Below are positions 1 through 9,400 of a DNA stretch of 23,369 nt, in pieces. Position 1 is the stretch's first letter; each line of letters begins with the position of its first letter. Source of the DNA: a virus. Below the pieces are notes generated by a model that made no database searches, was not told where the DNA came from, and saw only the letters and a list, made by a program, of their open reading frames with translations. The position numbers and the translations under genes are program-made. The stretch is from positions 1-23,369 of the IMG/VR virus record IMGVR_UViG_3300045918_000093; one strand, given 5' to 3'.

Positions 1-3000
1 GAGGCGGTCGTCCCTAACTGCAATGTCAATGTGTTAACAGAGACTACACAGCCTGAAAGCACTGTACCGTAGTCCATTGTTTCAGAGTACGTACCAAGTG
101 CAGGAGGCGGCGCTGCAAAGCCTGGAGAACCTGCTGCAATCTGATCATTGACAACCTTCAGGCCACGCTTCACTGAAAGAATACCTGCCCCTGCAGCTGT
201 CACAGCAATCAACGCGCCTGTCTGCCCTGTAGTTACAAGTATCAGATTAAATGTGTTGGTGGTGAGCAGCTTGACATAGTAACCGACATTCGGGAAAATG
301 CCTGTGGGAAGTAGCAACGTGGAGCTGAAAGAGACAACATCCAAGTCGGCATAGCCGTGCGCCGTGACTGTAACAACTGTAGGGGTTGCAACTGTCAGTG
401 TAGCAACCTTCGACACGTCGGTGGAACCGTTCAAGAAGTGCTGTTGAAAGGTTGCGGAGGTGTCTACAGGCAGCAATACTGCGTTACCGTCCCAGAAGGC
501 ATTTGTGTATGTACCCAAGGTGAAATCACTATTGTAGTCTGCAACCAGCTGGAAATCAGGAGGTTGCGAAACAACAGCAGAGACACTTGTAGGTGCGCTT
601 TCGCCACCACCTGAATCTACCGCAGTGATCCAATAAATATACGTACCACCAGCGCTCTCAAACAGAGTAGTGAATTGGCCGGACTTTTCACCCACAAGAC
701 CAGAAGGCTGAAACGTGTTACCCTTGTAAATACGATAGGTACGGATCGGCAGCACAGAGCTCGGAGTACCCCAATACATCAATACATTATTGTCAATCAC
801 CTTTACTGTAAAGTTCGTAGGAGTAGACGGCAAGGCATATGACAGTGCAGCCTGCGTGATGGGACTTGCATTCCCATAGATATCTATTGCTCTAAAGAAG
901 TACGAAGGGATGTGATTCAAATCAACAGGCACTCTGAAGATGGTAGATTTAATCTTGCCTATTGTGACCATGCTCTGATCTAGCACTTCGTAGTAGTCAA
1001 TCCCCCAAGGATACTGCGGGGTATTCCACTCGAACAGAGCATCAGCACCTGACACAGAACCTTTGATTACAAGCGCAAGAGGACCTTCCAGTACTAAGGT
1101 AAATACACCTTCCACTGCCGAGTAATTTCCGAAGATGTCCAATGCCTTGACCATGTACGTGGTAGTTCCGGCAGATGTTGGTGGTAGTTTAAAGAAATTA
1201 CTGGTGATGCCTGCCTGGACCTCCACACCTGCATTCCATCCGAAATTACCCTTTCGTATCTCGTAGCTATCCAGACGAACTGTAGTGGTCGGAGTCCAAG
1301 CTGCAAGAATTCCGTCACTCACTACAGACATGCTAAAGTCTGCAATCCCAGGCGCGCTGAACCGTGTAGAGTCCACATACAAGATAGGCCAGCCTGCTTG
1401 TTTTGCTATCTGTCCTGTCCCTCTTGAAGCAACTGCAACAACATATGACTTACCTAGTGACGGCAGTTCAAACATAGTCTGTTGTACTGTAGCTAAGTCT
1501 TGCCAAACAGTATTTGCATTTATTGTAGCTATGGCATCGAAAGTGTACTTGATCACGTATTGAGAAACACGAATGTCTGCAGCTGCATCCCACACAAGGA
1601 AACCTGTGCCTAAGAAGCTGGTATTTGAGGTCGTGTCAATGCGAACATTGGAAGCTTGCGTGATACTGAAGTCATAGATATTGCGCTGGGCAACAACTTC
1701 ATTGTCTTTAGCATTCCATGCTAGATTAGCCGCATCATATTTCGTAGCAGAAATGTCAATTGAGCCCTCTTTGCTGGCCTTTACGGTGTCAATGCGCAGG
1801 ATCTCTCCTGGGATGCCAAGAACGGTGCTCGTGACATTAACAAGGTCACCTGGCTCTAGGTTAAATAAGGCTCTATCCAATGAGAGTTCATATGTAACGT
1901 TTGCACGAGAAGATCTGACACGTTGCTCTGCAGAAGCTAGCGCGTGATAGTAATCCACGCAGCCAGTCTCAAACGCTTCTGTCTCCAGAGGAAGTTGACT
2001 ATCTTGTGCACGATACGCATTATATACAGCTGTATCCGCATAAAGCACCCATGCAGGGTCAGAGGGTGGTGGCGTAGAACTCACCCTCGTGGCTCCGACA
2101 TACAACTGCCATAGCGAGTTACCTACCGGAGTGGTGTTTGCATTGTAATAGATATCTTGCAATGCCTGATACTGTGTATACACAGGGTACGACCAACGAG
2201 CAGGTGCTGGCATCGCTGCATTGTATGAAACTACATTGACGAGAGAACCTCTAGGATAGACAATTCCAGAGCGTGCCTGAAAATGCAGAGGCGGTTGCCA
2301 TGTCATCTCCCATGCACCATTTACTACCTGTGGTAACATGTAGGATCCATCCCCAGGATTCCAATTCCCGCTATAGATGGCTGCACCTAGTACTCTAACT
2401 GTACCTGTCTTTAGCTGATACTTTGTACCTGTATACGTCACAATGTCGGACTTGCCGTAGCCTGTATTAGCATTCCAAGCACCCATATCTATTTGGGGAC
2501 CTTCGATTGTACCAGTCTTCGGTGGCCAAGAAACGCTATCTTCAACAAAGTTTTGGGCTTCATTCAAGAACTTTACAGTGCAATAATTCAGGCGTGATTG
2601 TGCATTTGGCCAAGCAATATTATTTGGCGTCGCACGTACGAGGTGATCATCTGTGATGTAAGCAGCGATTACATTCTTTGCCCACGCTGTTGTATCTGAG
2701 GGCGATGTACCCGTATTACTGACAAGACACCTGTAAAACTCAGTGACGCCATTTGATGTGTATTGGACAACATCGTTTGTGACGTACGCAACATTAAGGT
2801 CGTACAGGTACGGGTAAAGTGTGTTGAGCTTATACACACCGCCTGCCCAAATCAATTCAGCCATTCCCATCGTTCCCAATATCAGGTCGATGTTTTCTCG
2901 AATTGTCTTTGTGGTGTCGATTCCTAAGTTACACTCATACAGCTTAATTGAACGGATACTGTTAGAAGATGCAAGACTCCCAGCACCGTTAACCAACAAA

Positions 3001-4238
3001 GAAATAACACCGCCACCTGGCGCGCTTGCGATTTGGAAAGTGTCCACTGTAGGGTTAACGACATAGTAATTCGTGTTCAACAAGAGCCCACTGTTCAAAG
3101 GCACCTTTGAGAATTTCACAACCGCACCGCTAGCTAGTCCATGCTTTGTGCATAAGATATTGTTGACAGTCATTACGAGATTCGGCAATGCAATTCTGAA
3201 ACCGCCGCTGGCAATTGGAGGTATTGTGACTGTAGCCTGAAATGTCAATTGCTTATCGGCAGTTAGCTTTGCTTTCCAAAACTTACCATCACAAGAGACA
3301 TCTGACATCACAACCTTGTCGCAAATATCTTGTGCATTCTTAAAGGAAAGTAAGTCGATCTGTTCAACAGGGAGGCCGCGACCATACACAGGGTTCGTGA
3401 GGTAGTCAAGAAGTACCAATGCTGGATTGTTCGAATATGTCTTTGCAGCAGACATTTGCCAAGCATTTCCTGTATATTCCAGATTAGCTATTTTCATGCC
3501 TTCCACATAGAACTGTAGATTTGGCACTCCCGAGTACTGAGGCTGGTCACGGTTCAAACGATAGACAGCAGTCGCGTATGCAGTATTCGTAAACAGGGCT
3601 GTAGCACGAGAGGGGTCATTTGCCACCATTAAAGGGTCGGCAACTCCGCCGTCTGTGTACACATGGATACGTTGACCATAGATGAATTCAGGACTGTCAT
3701 ATACGCGACTGTCCACATCTACTTGCACAATGGAATTAATACCTCCATAGCACAATGCCTGTTGCGTATATAGGAACTCATGCTTAGCACCGTTGACTGC
3801 TGAGCCTAATGAATAATTTACAAGGCTCGCAAGACTGAAAGCGCCTTTGGCGAAGATGTCGTACCATGCACTTGTGTCAGGGAAATACGACACGACAACA
3901 GGAGGCCCATTCGGATTTGCGGCGAAGCAAGTACCTCCAACTGCAGGTGCAGCTGGCGTGTATGTATTCATTGTGTTGTGATAAACGCGAGTGCCGCCCA
4001 CAAGATTGCGACCGTAGATCACACGTAGAGGTTGCGATTGACCTTCGGTAACCACGGAGGTGCCTTTGGCTGCATCTGCTCTTGCGATTGCTTCTGCTTG
4101 TGCTGCTGCTTGTCTCGCCTTGGCTGCTGCCGCTGCCTGTTGCTGGACGACCACAGATACTATAAATAAGACAGCTTGAGCAACAGTACCCCATGCAATT
4201 GCGGCACCTGTTGCATATGCTACAACTATACTAACCAT
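1..4238 (-). CDS. Tail tip / central fibre protein (lambda gpJ-like), 3' end cut off by window edge
   Basis: I checked this frame codon by codon: it is open from the ATG at 4238 to base 1, giving 1412 complete codons with no stop, so the C-terminus lies outside the window. AAAGGAG lies just upstream and the start overlaps the cupin gene stop by 8 nt. Residues 3-31 are hydrophobic and are followed by an Ala/Gln-rich stretch (32-58). Then comes GQSQPLRVIYGR (66-77), typical of gpJ-like tip proteins. Three aromatic-rich modules that look like carbohydrate-binding inserts lie near 477-520, 583-606 and 680-730. A GDLVNVTS...GEILRIDTV hub segment lies near 797-833. Three fibronectin type III-like repeats follow (about 966-1050, 1052-1135 and 1137-1225). 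A small beta module with an H-G-[LY]-A start occurs twice (about 360-405 and 1275-1345). The inferred role is the tail tip that closes the tube and contacts the receptor. Confidence 0.88.
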   Translation of the reverse strand, partial: MVSIVVAYATGAAIAWGTVAQAVLFIVSVVVQQQAAAAAKARQAAAQAEAIARADAAKGTSVVTEGQSQPLRVIYGRNLVGGTRVYHNTMNTYTPAAPAVGGTCFAANPNGPPVVVSYFPDTSAWYDIFAKGAFSLASLVNYSLGSAVNGAKHEFLYTQQALCYGGINSIVQVDVDSRVYDSPEFIYGQRIHVYTDGGVADPLMVANDPSRATALFTNTAYATAVYRLNRDQPQYSGVPNLQFYVEGMKIANLEYTGNAWQMSAAKTYSNNPALVLLDYLTNPVYGRGLPVEQIDLLSFKNAQDICDKVVMSDVSCDGKFWKAKLTADKQLTFQATVTIPPIASGGFRIALPNLVMTVNNILCTKHGLASGAVVKFSKVPLNSGLLLNTNYYVVNPTVDTFQIASAPGGGVISLLVNGAGSLASSNSIRSIKLYECNLGIDTTKTIRENIDLILGTMGMAELIWAGGVYKLNTLYPYLYDLNVAYVTNDVVQYTSNGVTEFYRCLVSNTGTSPSDTTAWAKNVIAAYITDDHLVRATPNNIAWPNAQSRLNYCTVKFLNEAQNFVEDSVSWPPKTGTIEGPQIDMGAWNANTGYGKSDIVTYTGTKYQLKTGTVRVLGAAIYSGNWNPGDGSYMLPQVVNGAWEMTWQPPLHFQARSGIVYPRGSLVNVVSYNAAMPAPARWSYPVYTQYQALQDIYYNANTTPVGNSLWQLYVGATRVSSTPPPSDPAWVLYADTAVYNAYRAQDSQLPLETEAFETGCVDYYHALASAEQRVRSSRANVTYELSLDRALFNLEPGDLVNVTSTVLGIPGEILRIDTVKASKEGSIDISATKYDAANLAWNAKDNEVVAQRNIYDFSITQASNVRIDTTSNTSFLGTGFLVWDAAADIRVSQYVIKYTFDAIATINANTVWQDLATVQQTMFELPSLGKSYVVAVASRGTGQIAKQAGWPILYVDSTRFSAPGIADFSMSVVSDGILAAWTPTTTVRLDSYEIRKGNFGWNAGVEVQAGITSNFFKLPPTSAGTTTYMVKALDIFGNYSAVEGVFTLVLEGPLALVIKGSVSGADALFEWNTPQYPWGIDYYEVLDQSMVTIGKIKSTIFRVPVDLNHIPSYFFRAIDIYGNASPITQAALSYALPSTPTNFTVKVIDNNVLMYWGTPSSVLPIRTYRIYKGNTFQPSGLVGEKSGQFTTLFESAGGTYIYWITAVDSGGGESAPTSVSAVVSQPPDFQLVADYNSDFTLGTYTNAFWDGNAVLLPVDTSATFQQHFLNGSTDVSKVATLTVATPTVVTVTAHGYADLDVVSFSSTLLLPTGIFPNVGYYVKLLTTNTFNLILVTTGQTGALIAVTAAGAGILSVKRGLKVVNDQIAAGSPGFAAPPPALGTYSETMDYGTVLSGCVVSVNTLTLQLGTTA

Positions 4239-4764
4239 GATACTCCTTTAGCAGATCTCCTGCGTTAATTTTCTTTTCAAACTCTTCGTATTCTGCATAA
4301 TATCTGAAAGTGAGCATTTCTAAAAGCTCGGATGCACAATAGCTCTCCGCATCTCTTACTCCATACGCGCAAGCCCAGAGCACATCAGTATGCGCATACC
4401 CTGCGCGTTTCATTCCAGGTTTCACCTCAGTAATGGATGGCCCAACAACTCGATGAAGACCCTTTTCAGGTGTCCAAAGTGTCATTTCACCAGATATGAG
4501 GATGCTTACATGCTCCACTTTCTGAACCATCCCTGTCGCGACAGTACCTTTCTTGAATAGTAACTCTTTCACATAAACATCTTTACCGAAGTAGTGATTT
4601 GGAGGCATATCCAAGGCAGGACCTTCTTCCAACTTCTTCTCGAAGGCTTCCAGCATAGTGATGCATTCACGCTTGTCTTTAGTTACGCGAAGAAAGTCAA
4701 AAACCTTCGTAATCGCATTGTTTGTCGGCACAATCAAAGATGAAAGCTTCTGTAATCTGTTCAT
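4231..4764 (-). CDS. Cupin-fold phage protein of the tail-tip cluster
   Basis: The product has 177 residues. Its middle (about 57-135) reads as a single cupin-like beta barrel: YFGKDVYVKELLFKKGTV, then a segment with the pattern VEHVSILISGEMTLWT, then GPSITEVKPGMKRAGYAH. The pattern of short strands separated by glycines, with histidines at the first and last motif positions, fits the family, but I cannot assign a metal site. The N-terminus is helical and charged, and the C-terminus is a Glu/Lys helix. It starts one base inside the upstream stop (TAATG) and overlaps the tail-tip start by 8 nt, so it is translationally coupled to both. Cupin-like proteins of similar size occur in the tail regions of some phages, but their role is not established to my knowledge. 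A structural or assembly role is inferred from position only. Confidence 0.72.
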   Translation of the reverse strand: MNRLQKLSSLIVPTNNAITKVFDFLRVTKDKRECITMLEAFEKKLEEGPALDMPPNHYFGKDVYVKELLFKKGTVATGMVQKVEHVSILISGEMTLWTPEKGLHRVVGPSITEVKPGMKRAGYAHTDVLWACAYGVRDAESYCASELLEMLTFRYYAEYEEFEKKINAGDLLKEYHG

Positions 4765-5366
4765 TATGCTTTACCCCATAAGTAACTTATCTGCCCTGAG
4801 CCTGCATACACTTGGTCGAAGGCTGTGTCTCCCTTTGCGCGTTGCAGAAGAGAATCTTTAGATGTGTACATCGGTCTAACCATACCGAGGCTTGCCATTG
4901 GCGAAGAGCATTCAACTACAGCGGTCACAGTACCGTTCTGTGGGTCCACAACGTACCCTTGCGTATCTACCACGCCTGAATAGATGATAGTGAGATCATT
5001 TGCGTCAATCAGGGGGTCTCCAGGCAATGCACTTCCAAGTGTTCCGCTACTCGTATTGTAGAAGCCAATCCAGATGGTCACACTTGAACCTGTCAGAACA
5101 TTCTCAAACATTGCACGCTTCTCAAACAGAGGGTCAATATAAACTACCTTGTAAGTTGCTCGGTCTGTGACATTCGAAAGTCTTGGTGTATCGACACTCA
5201 TCAAGTTGTTCTGCGAAACAAAGAGACCCAACGAAGGCGACGCAATGTCAAAAGAAGCAGTCGTGTCTTGAATTATCTGCAAGGGTGTGACTATCTTCAC
5301 CAGATAGAAAGTTGCAGGATTGTCAAGGTTCAGCAACGTAAAAATATTTGGACTTATTTGTCTCAT
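4764..5366 (-). CDS. Distal minor tail / baseplate-hub-like protein
   Basis: The product has 200 residues and is beta-rich with no signal peptide. The first two thirds look like a hub domain: FYLVKIVTPLQIIQ, a stretch ending in TYKVVYIDPLF, and VTIWIGFYNTSSGTL, followed by a short acid-bearing loop (DANDLTIIYSGVVDT). The C-terminal part (about 148-200) reads CSSPMASLGMVRPMYTSKDS, then a GDTAFDQVYAGSG motif ending in WGK. This resembles the C-terminal stretch of DUF2163 and lambda gpL-type distal tail proteins, where a Y/T-S...GD..F pattern is common. The start has AGGA about 8 nt upstream and lies 14 nt after the previous stop. Its position between the tape measure and gpJ-like genes supports a hub or tail-tip collar role. 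The exact family is not certain. Confidence 0.7.
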   Translation of the reverse strand: MRQISPNIFTLLNLDNPATFYLVKIVTPLQIIQDTTASFDIASPSLGLFVSQNNLMSVDTPRLSNVTDRATYKVVYIDPLFEKRAMFENVLTGSSVTIWIGFYNTSSGTLGSALPGDPLIDANDLTIIYSGVVDTQGYVVDPQNGTVTAVVECSSPMASLGMVRPMYTSKDSLLQRAKGDTAFDQVYAGSGQISYLWGKA

Positions 5367-5380
5367 TTAACTATTCCTGA

Positions 5381-5998
5381 TCACAGTGCTTCTATGAATT
5401 TAACAGAACCTGGGTCTGCAAGCATGCCGTCTACGTACCGAATGCCGACAACAGTATTCGTGTCATACCTTGCTTGCATAGTAACAGAGTCCCCATGCGT
5501 TATCGCAGCACCGATGATCAGCGCTTTTCTCAAAGGTGGCCAGATACCTACATTGATTCCAAAAGAGCCTGCATCGGTAACCATATAGACCTTTGTGTCG
5601 CCAGCAAACGTAATGAAGCTGCCGGGAATCATTTGATTATTACCCAACCCTGTTACAGCAATTACTGAGGTATTTGCAAGATATGCAGCCGAAGTTGCCA
5701 ACGTAAGAGTATTCGCGAGCTTCTTGAGAGCAGCCACTTGAGGCATCCTGATATAAATAACGCCAGCGTGTCCAGCTTTAACTGTGTGAACAAGGTGATT
5801 CGCATCTCCGAGTGTGATTGCAATGTTTGCTTCTATCTCCCAACGCTGCACATTCTGAGGGCTAGCAACTCTGCGCAGACTCATGGTGTCTTGCACATAC
5901 GAAGGTTGGTTACTTACTACTGATAACGGCGCTGTGAATATTGTTTGCAGCTCAGAGTCTGCACCTGTGTTTAAATTAGCTTTTAATACGCCATACAT
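5381..5998 (-). CDS. Distal tail protein, family not identified
   Basis: The product has 205 residues and starts at an ATG preceded by AAAGGAAG. It is the first gene after the gene-free interval downstream of the tape measure. The N-terminal part (1-95) looks like a small barrel with a WEIEANIAITLGDANHLVHT segment, as in minor tail proteins that bind the tube end. The C-terminal part (about 115-200) contains GSFITFAGDTKVYMVTD, then GINVGIWPPLRKALIIGA and DSVTMQARYD. This 'G-x-x-x-x-F-A-G-D-t-x-v-Y ... P-P-L-R' pattern recurs in many phage structural proteins and is probably a compact beta module. In lambda-like order, this slot (directly after the tape measure) holds the distal tail protein, so that role is a reasonable inference. 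No enzymatic motif is visible. Confidence 0.68.
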   Translation of the reverse strand: MYGVLKANLNTGADSELQTIFTAPLSVVSNQPSYVQDTMSLRRVASPQNVQRWEIEANIAITLGDANHLVHTVKAGHAGVIYIRMPQVAALKKLANTLTLATSAAYLANTSVIAVTGLGNNQMIPGSFITFAGDTKVYMVTDAGSFGINVGIWPPLRKALIIGAAITHGDSVTMQARYDTNTVVGIRYVDGMLADPGSVKFIEAL

Positions 5999-6411
5999 AA
6001 TTCTTCCTTTCGATCATTTATTGGAGTATCCTTTTATAGAACACTTGACACTGTACTATAAGAGGACGCCTCGCAAGAAGCGCCTCCATTTACCTGTGAG
6101 AATCTTAAACAGACGCTCGACTTCATTTCAAATAGTGCAAAATCCTGACCCGCCTGCGCGTCCAAATTCCGGGCTGATACCGGAGCATCAAAATCCGTGT
6201 CGGGGTCGCAGTGGGGCAGTTTCTGGGGCAGCCTGATGGCATTTTGCCGTGGATTTTCGGATTTGCCCGAAATCGCAATTTGCAAAAGTGTGCCAAGGAC
6301 GCGTCCAAATTTTCAGGATGGCCGGAGTATCAGCTGACCTCCAGCAGGCCCGACTGGGTGCCTTCTCGCATGCCCATTTTTCAGGGCGCGTGAGTCGTTT
6401 TCAGAAGTGAC
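5999..6411. other. Gene-free interval between tape measure and distal tail genes
   Basis: These 413 nt hold no convincing gene. Bases 6181-6360 contain 101 G/C out of 180 (56%), visibly richer than the flanking genes. The two short open frames on the minus strand here (6034-6285 and 6123-6308) overlap in different frames, lack good ribosome sites and have low-complexity sequence unlike phage proteins. A degenerate direct repeat lies inside (see the repeat entry). The last 90 bases before the next gene (about 6000-6090) return to AT-rich composition. On the minus strand they include TTATAG - 17 nt - TATAAA (about 6056-6028), a weak sigma70-like match that could restart transcription after the very long tape measure gene. 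No clear intrinsic terminator with a U-run was found. Confidence 0.6.
6157..6332. repeat. Degenerate direct repeat pair in GC-rich patch
   Basis: Two copies start with the same 12 bases (CGCGTCCAAATT, at 6157 and 6300) and continue through a diverged 8-10 nt stretch to CCGGAG[CT]ATCA, ending at 6190 and 6332. Weaker similarity extends upstream of both copies to a TGCAAAA block (near 6137 and 6281). The copy-to-copy distance is about 143 bp. From memory, the motif TTCAGGATGGCCGGA resembles repeat-rich non-coding ends of some proteobacterial insertion sequences (IS21 type), but this was not searched. Confidence 0.5.
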
Positions 6412-9400
6412 CTACTGGCGTGTTCCGCGTTCGTAATTGTGCATGTTTACGCCAGTCGCTATCTGAGGGATCATTGATTGGATCTCTCTACGAGTCTGTT
6501 GTGAAACATCGCCGGTCACGTTGATGTGGAATGTGCTTTCAGTTTTGCTACGAGGTGAATTCGAAGCGGCTTGTGCCAAGGTAGATTGCCCGAAGGATGT
6601 ATTAGGTGCGCCTCCGAAGGATGTCTGCCCCATTACGATGCCGCCACCTACATTACCAACAACACCGCCAGCTGCTCTTTTCAGAACAGAGCCAGAATTG
6701 ATTGCATGCAGGAGTGCGTAATGCTTTTGAGTCTGAGCAGCATTGATAACAAACTCACCATTAGACAACATGGTAGGGATTGAATCAGATGTGCCAGTAC
6801 CTGGCCCGCTAACTGCACCGCCTGTGGCAAATCCTGTAAATAAAGAGCCGATAACAGTTCCCAACCCATTACCCGCGCCTGCCATCCCTGCAGCAGCTGA
6901 CCAGTTAAGCGAGCCTGCAGCTTTACCCGCCAATGAGCCTAGCATTGCTCCAGTACCGCCACCCATTGCACCTCCGACTGCACCGCCGAGACCGCCCAAA
7001 AGATTTCCTAAACCTCCTAAGCCGTTCACCATATTGTTAAAACCTGATGTACAGATGTCTGTGAAAGATTTACTATCCGCAGTTGCAGATGTGGAAATTG
7101 TGGTTGCAGTGGTGTTCAATGCAGAAGAGATTGCAGCCGCCGTGCCTGGATCGCTTACCGTTACAGTAGACGCAGGCGAAGCACCTGCAACTGAAACACC
7201 TGCAGAGGCACCTGTGGCAGACGTCGAAACTGCACCAGATTGCAACAACGCATCAAAGCCAGACCCTGTTGTCATTCCGCCTGACGCCCTGCTTGCTTGG
7301 AACATATCATTGAATGACTTGTTGGCAATAACTACAGGCAAAGCAATTCCTGATACATTTGCTGCCCCTGCATTAACAGGTTTCAGCAAATCCATTGCAG
7401 TCTTCTCGACGCTCTTACCGATTTCAGCAGACTTCGAAGGGTTGTCGGCGTATGCAGATTTCAAAGTATCTAGTACAGAGCCATCTTTACCCGCTTTCGT
7501 TTCAAACTTAGTTCCCAAATTGTTATTCGAGAGGGTCTTTACGTAGTCAGTAAAGTCCTGCAAGGCAGTTACGAAATGCTCTTGCGCCAAATCTTTCTCA
7601 GGCTTTGTCCCTCCAAAGATCGAGTATACACTTGAGAACATATTAGCAAGGACACCGTTCTTACCCGTCACATTCGACATAATACCCTGTACAAAGGAGT
7701 CTACGATGTTTTGTGTGAAAGTCTCCACGATTGAGCGAAGCGTACCTTTCTGGGACTGCCCACGCAAGACACCTACAACCCCTTTCTGAATGGAATCTTC
7801 TACACCTTGTGCCATCTTCATGCCAACAGCATAAGCAGGAGTTTCTTCCCACTTCTGACCAAAGTCTTTCAAGCCCTTATTCATCTTGGCTTGCGCAGTT
7901 TCCAGATTCTTAGCGGCAATCAACTGGCCTGCAGCATCACCTTTGCGGAGCGCATCATCGTACTGACCTTGATACAACTCCACTTGGCTGATAAGTGGGC
8001 CGATAAGCTTACCAAAACCTCTGGCAATCGCGCGCTCAGCTTGCTTAGTGTCAAATGTTATTTCTGCATCTTTCGCATCAAACAGAATTCCACCGGTGAC
8101 GCCTTTATGAGCAACTTGTATGGCTCTCGCATTGGCCTTTTCTTCGGCATCCTTTGCACGTAATCCTGCATGGTCTGTGACATCGAAAAACTTCTTTGCA
8201 GTTGCCTTTTGCGCAGCTTCTAATTTCTGCAAGACCGTATCATCAATCTTGAGCAAATCGCCCTTACTGATTCCACCAGCAGCAGATGCCAGATTATTGA
8301 AACTTACTGTTGCAGTCTCTTTAATATTGGCAGCAAAGATTTCAGAGTCTTTTGCAATAGCAGCCGCTTGGTCTTTCAGAGAGTTCCAGTCAGGCCTTGT
8401 GACATCCGACTTGGAGATAGATAACTGTACTTCTCTCCATTTATCTGACAACTCATTTGCTTTTAACACTTCGACATCTGTCATGCGAACCATCTCGCGC
8501 AGTGTTACATTAATACCTGCAGCGTTCCAAGAATCAGAGCGACCTTTAAATGTCTTACGCTCGAACTCACCCATCGTCTTTGTCTGCTGCTCTTGCGCGT
8601 CACGCCTTACGCCATAAGCAGCAAGGCCGCCTGCGGAGGCTGTACCTTCACGAGACATCTTAAAGTCAGCATCGCGTATCTTTGAAGTTAATGGAGCAAG
8701 TTTAGCAAACAAGGCAGCGGAGAAAGACTTTGGCAAAGCATCCATGGAGCTACTGACTTCGCTGAATGACATGAGTGAATTAAACTCAGGCCCTTTATCG
8801 AGACGCTGTTGCTTATTTTCATTTGCTGCCAACTTATAGCGCTCTTTGTCAGAGCCCCCGTCAGCAAGCGTTGAGAGTCTAAGACGCTCTGCATCATTCT
8901 TCAACTTGAGAGTGGCAGATAAGTCAGCGTTTTTACTCAACGGATTCGTACCTGCAGCAGCAACTCTTGAACCTACATTGGTTGACTCTAAATTATTCTT
9001 CAAAGTCTCCGCAGCTTTCGCAGCAGCTAATTTAGCAAGTGCAGCAGGGTCGTCTTGACCTTTTGCCAAAGATAGCTGGAACTGGGTCAAGAATGCAAAC
9101 AAGCCATCCTTCGCTTTGTCACTCATCGCGTTGATGATTGCATCGCTAATGCCCATATCGACTTCTTTAACTGCCTTTTTCAGACCTTCGCCCTTGTTGA
9201 CAGAGTAGTCAGCATTCAGATTGTTAATAGAGACTTGCGCCTTTATGTTATTGATCTGCGTATCTAATGCCTTTTTGGCAATTGTTTTTGACTTTCTGTC
9301 AGTGGCATCTGCCCAAGCTTGCTGTAGAGTAAGACCAAGATCAGTCATCGCAGTCAGATGACCTGCCAGGAACGGTGTTGCCACATTTCCGATTTGAGAG

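Noticed and set aside
3877-4194. Minus-strand open frame rich in Cys/Ser/Arg
   Set aside because: It overlaps the verified continuous tail-tip frame in another phase and has biased, low-complexity composition from the Ala/Gln-rich codons.
6034-6308. Two small minus-strand open frames in the GC-rich gap
   Set aside because: They overlap each other in different frames, have no good ribosome site and no protein-like pattern; better explained as non-coding sequence.
6743-7546. Long plus-strand open frame, 267 codons, proline/alanine-rich
   Set aside because: It lies wholly inside the tape measure gene on the opposite strand; its composition is what the antisense of a Gly/Ala/Ser-rich sequence gives, and it has no ribosome site.
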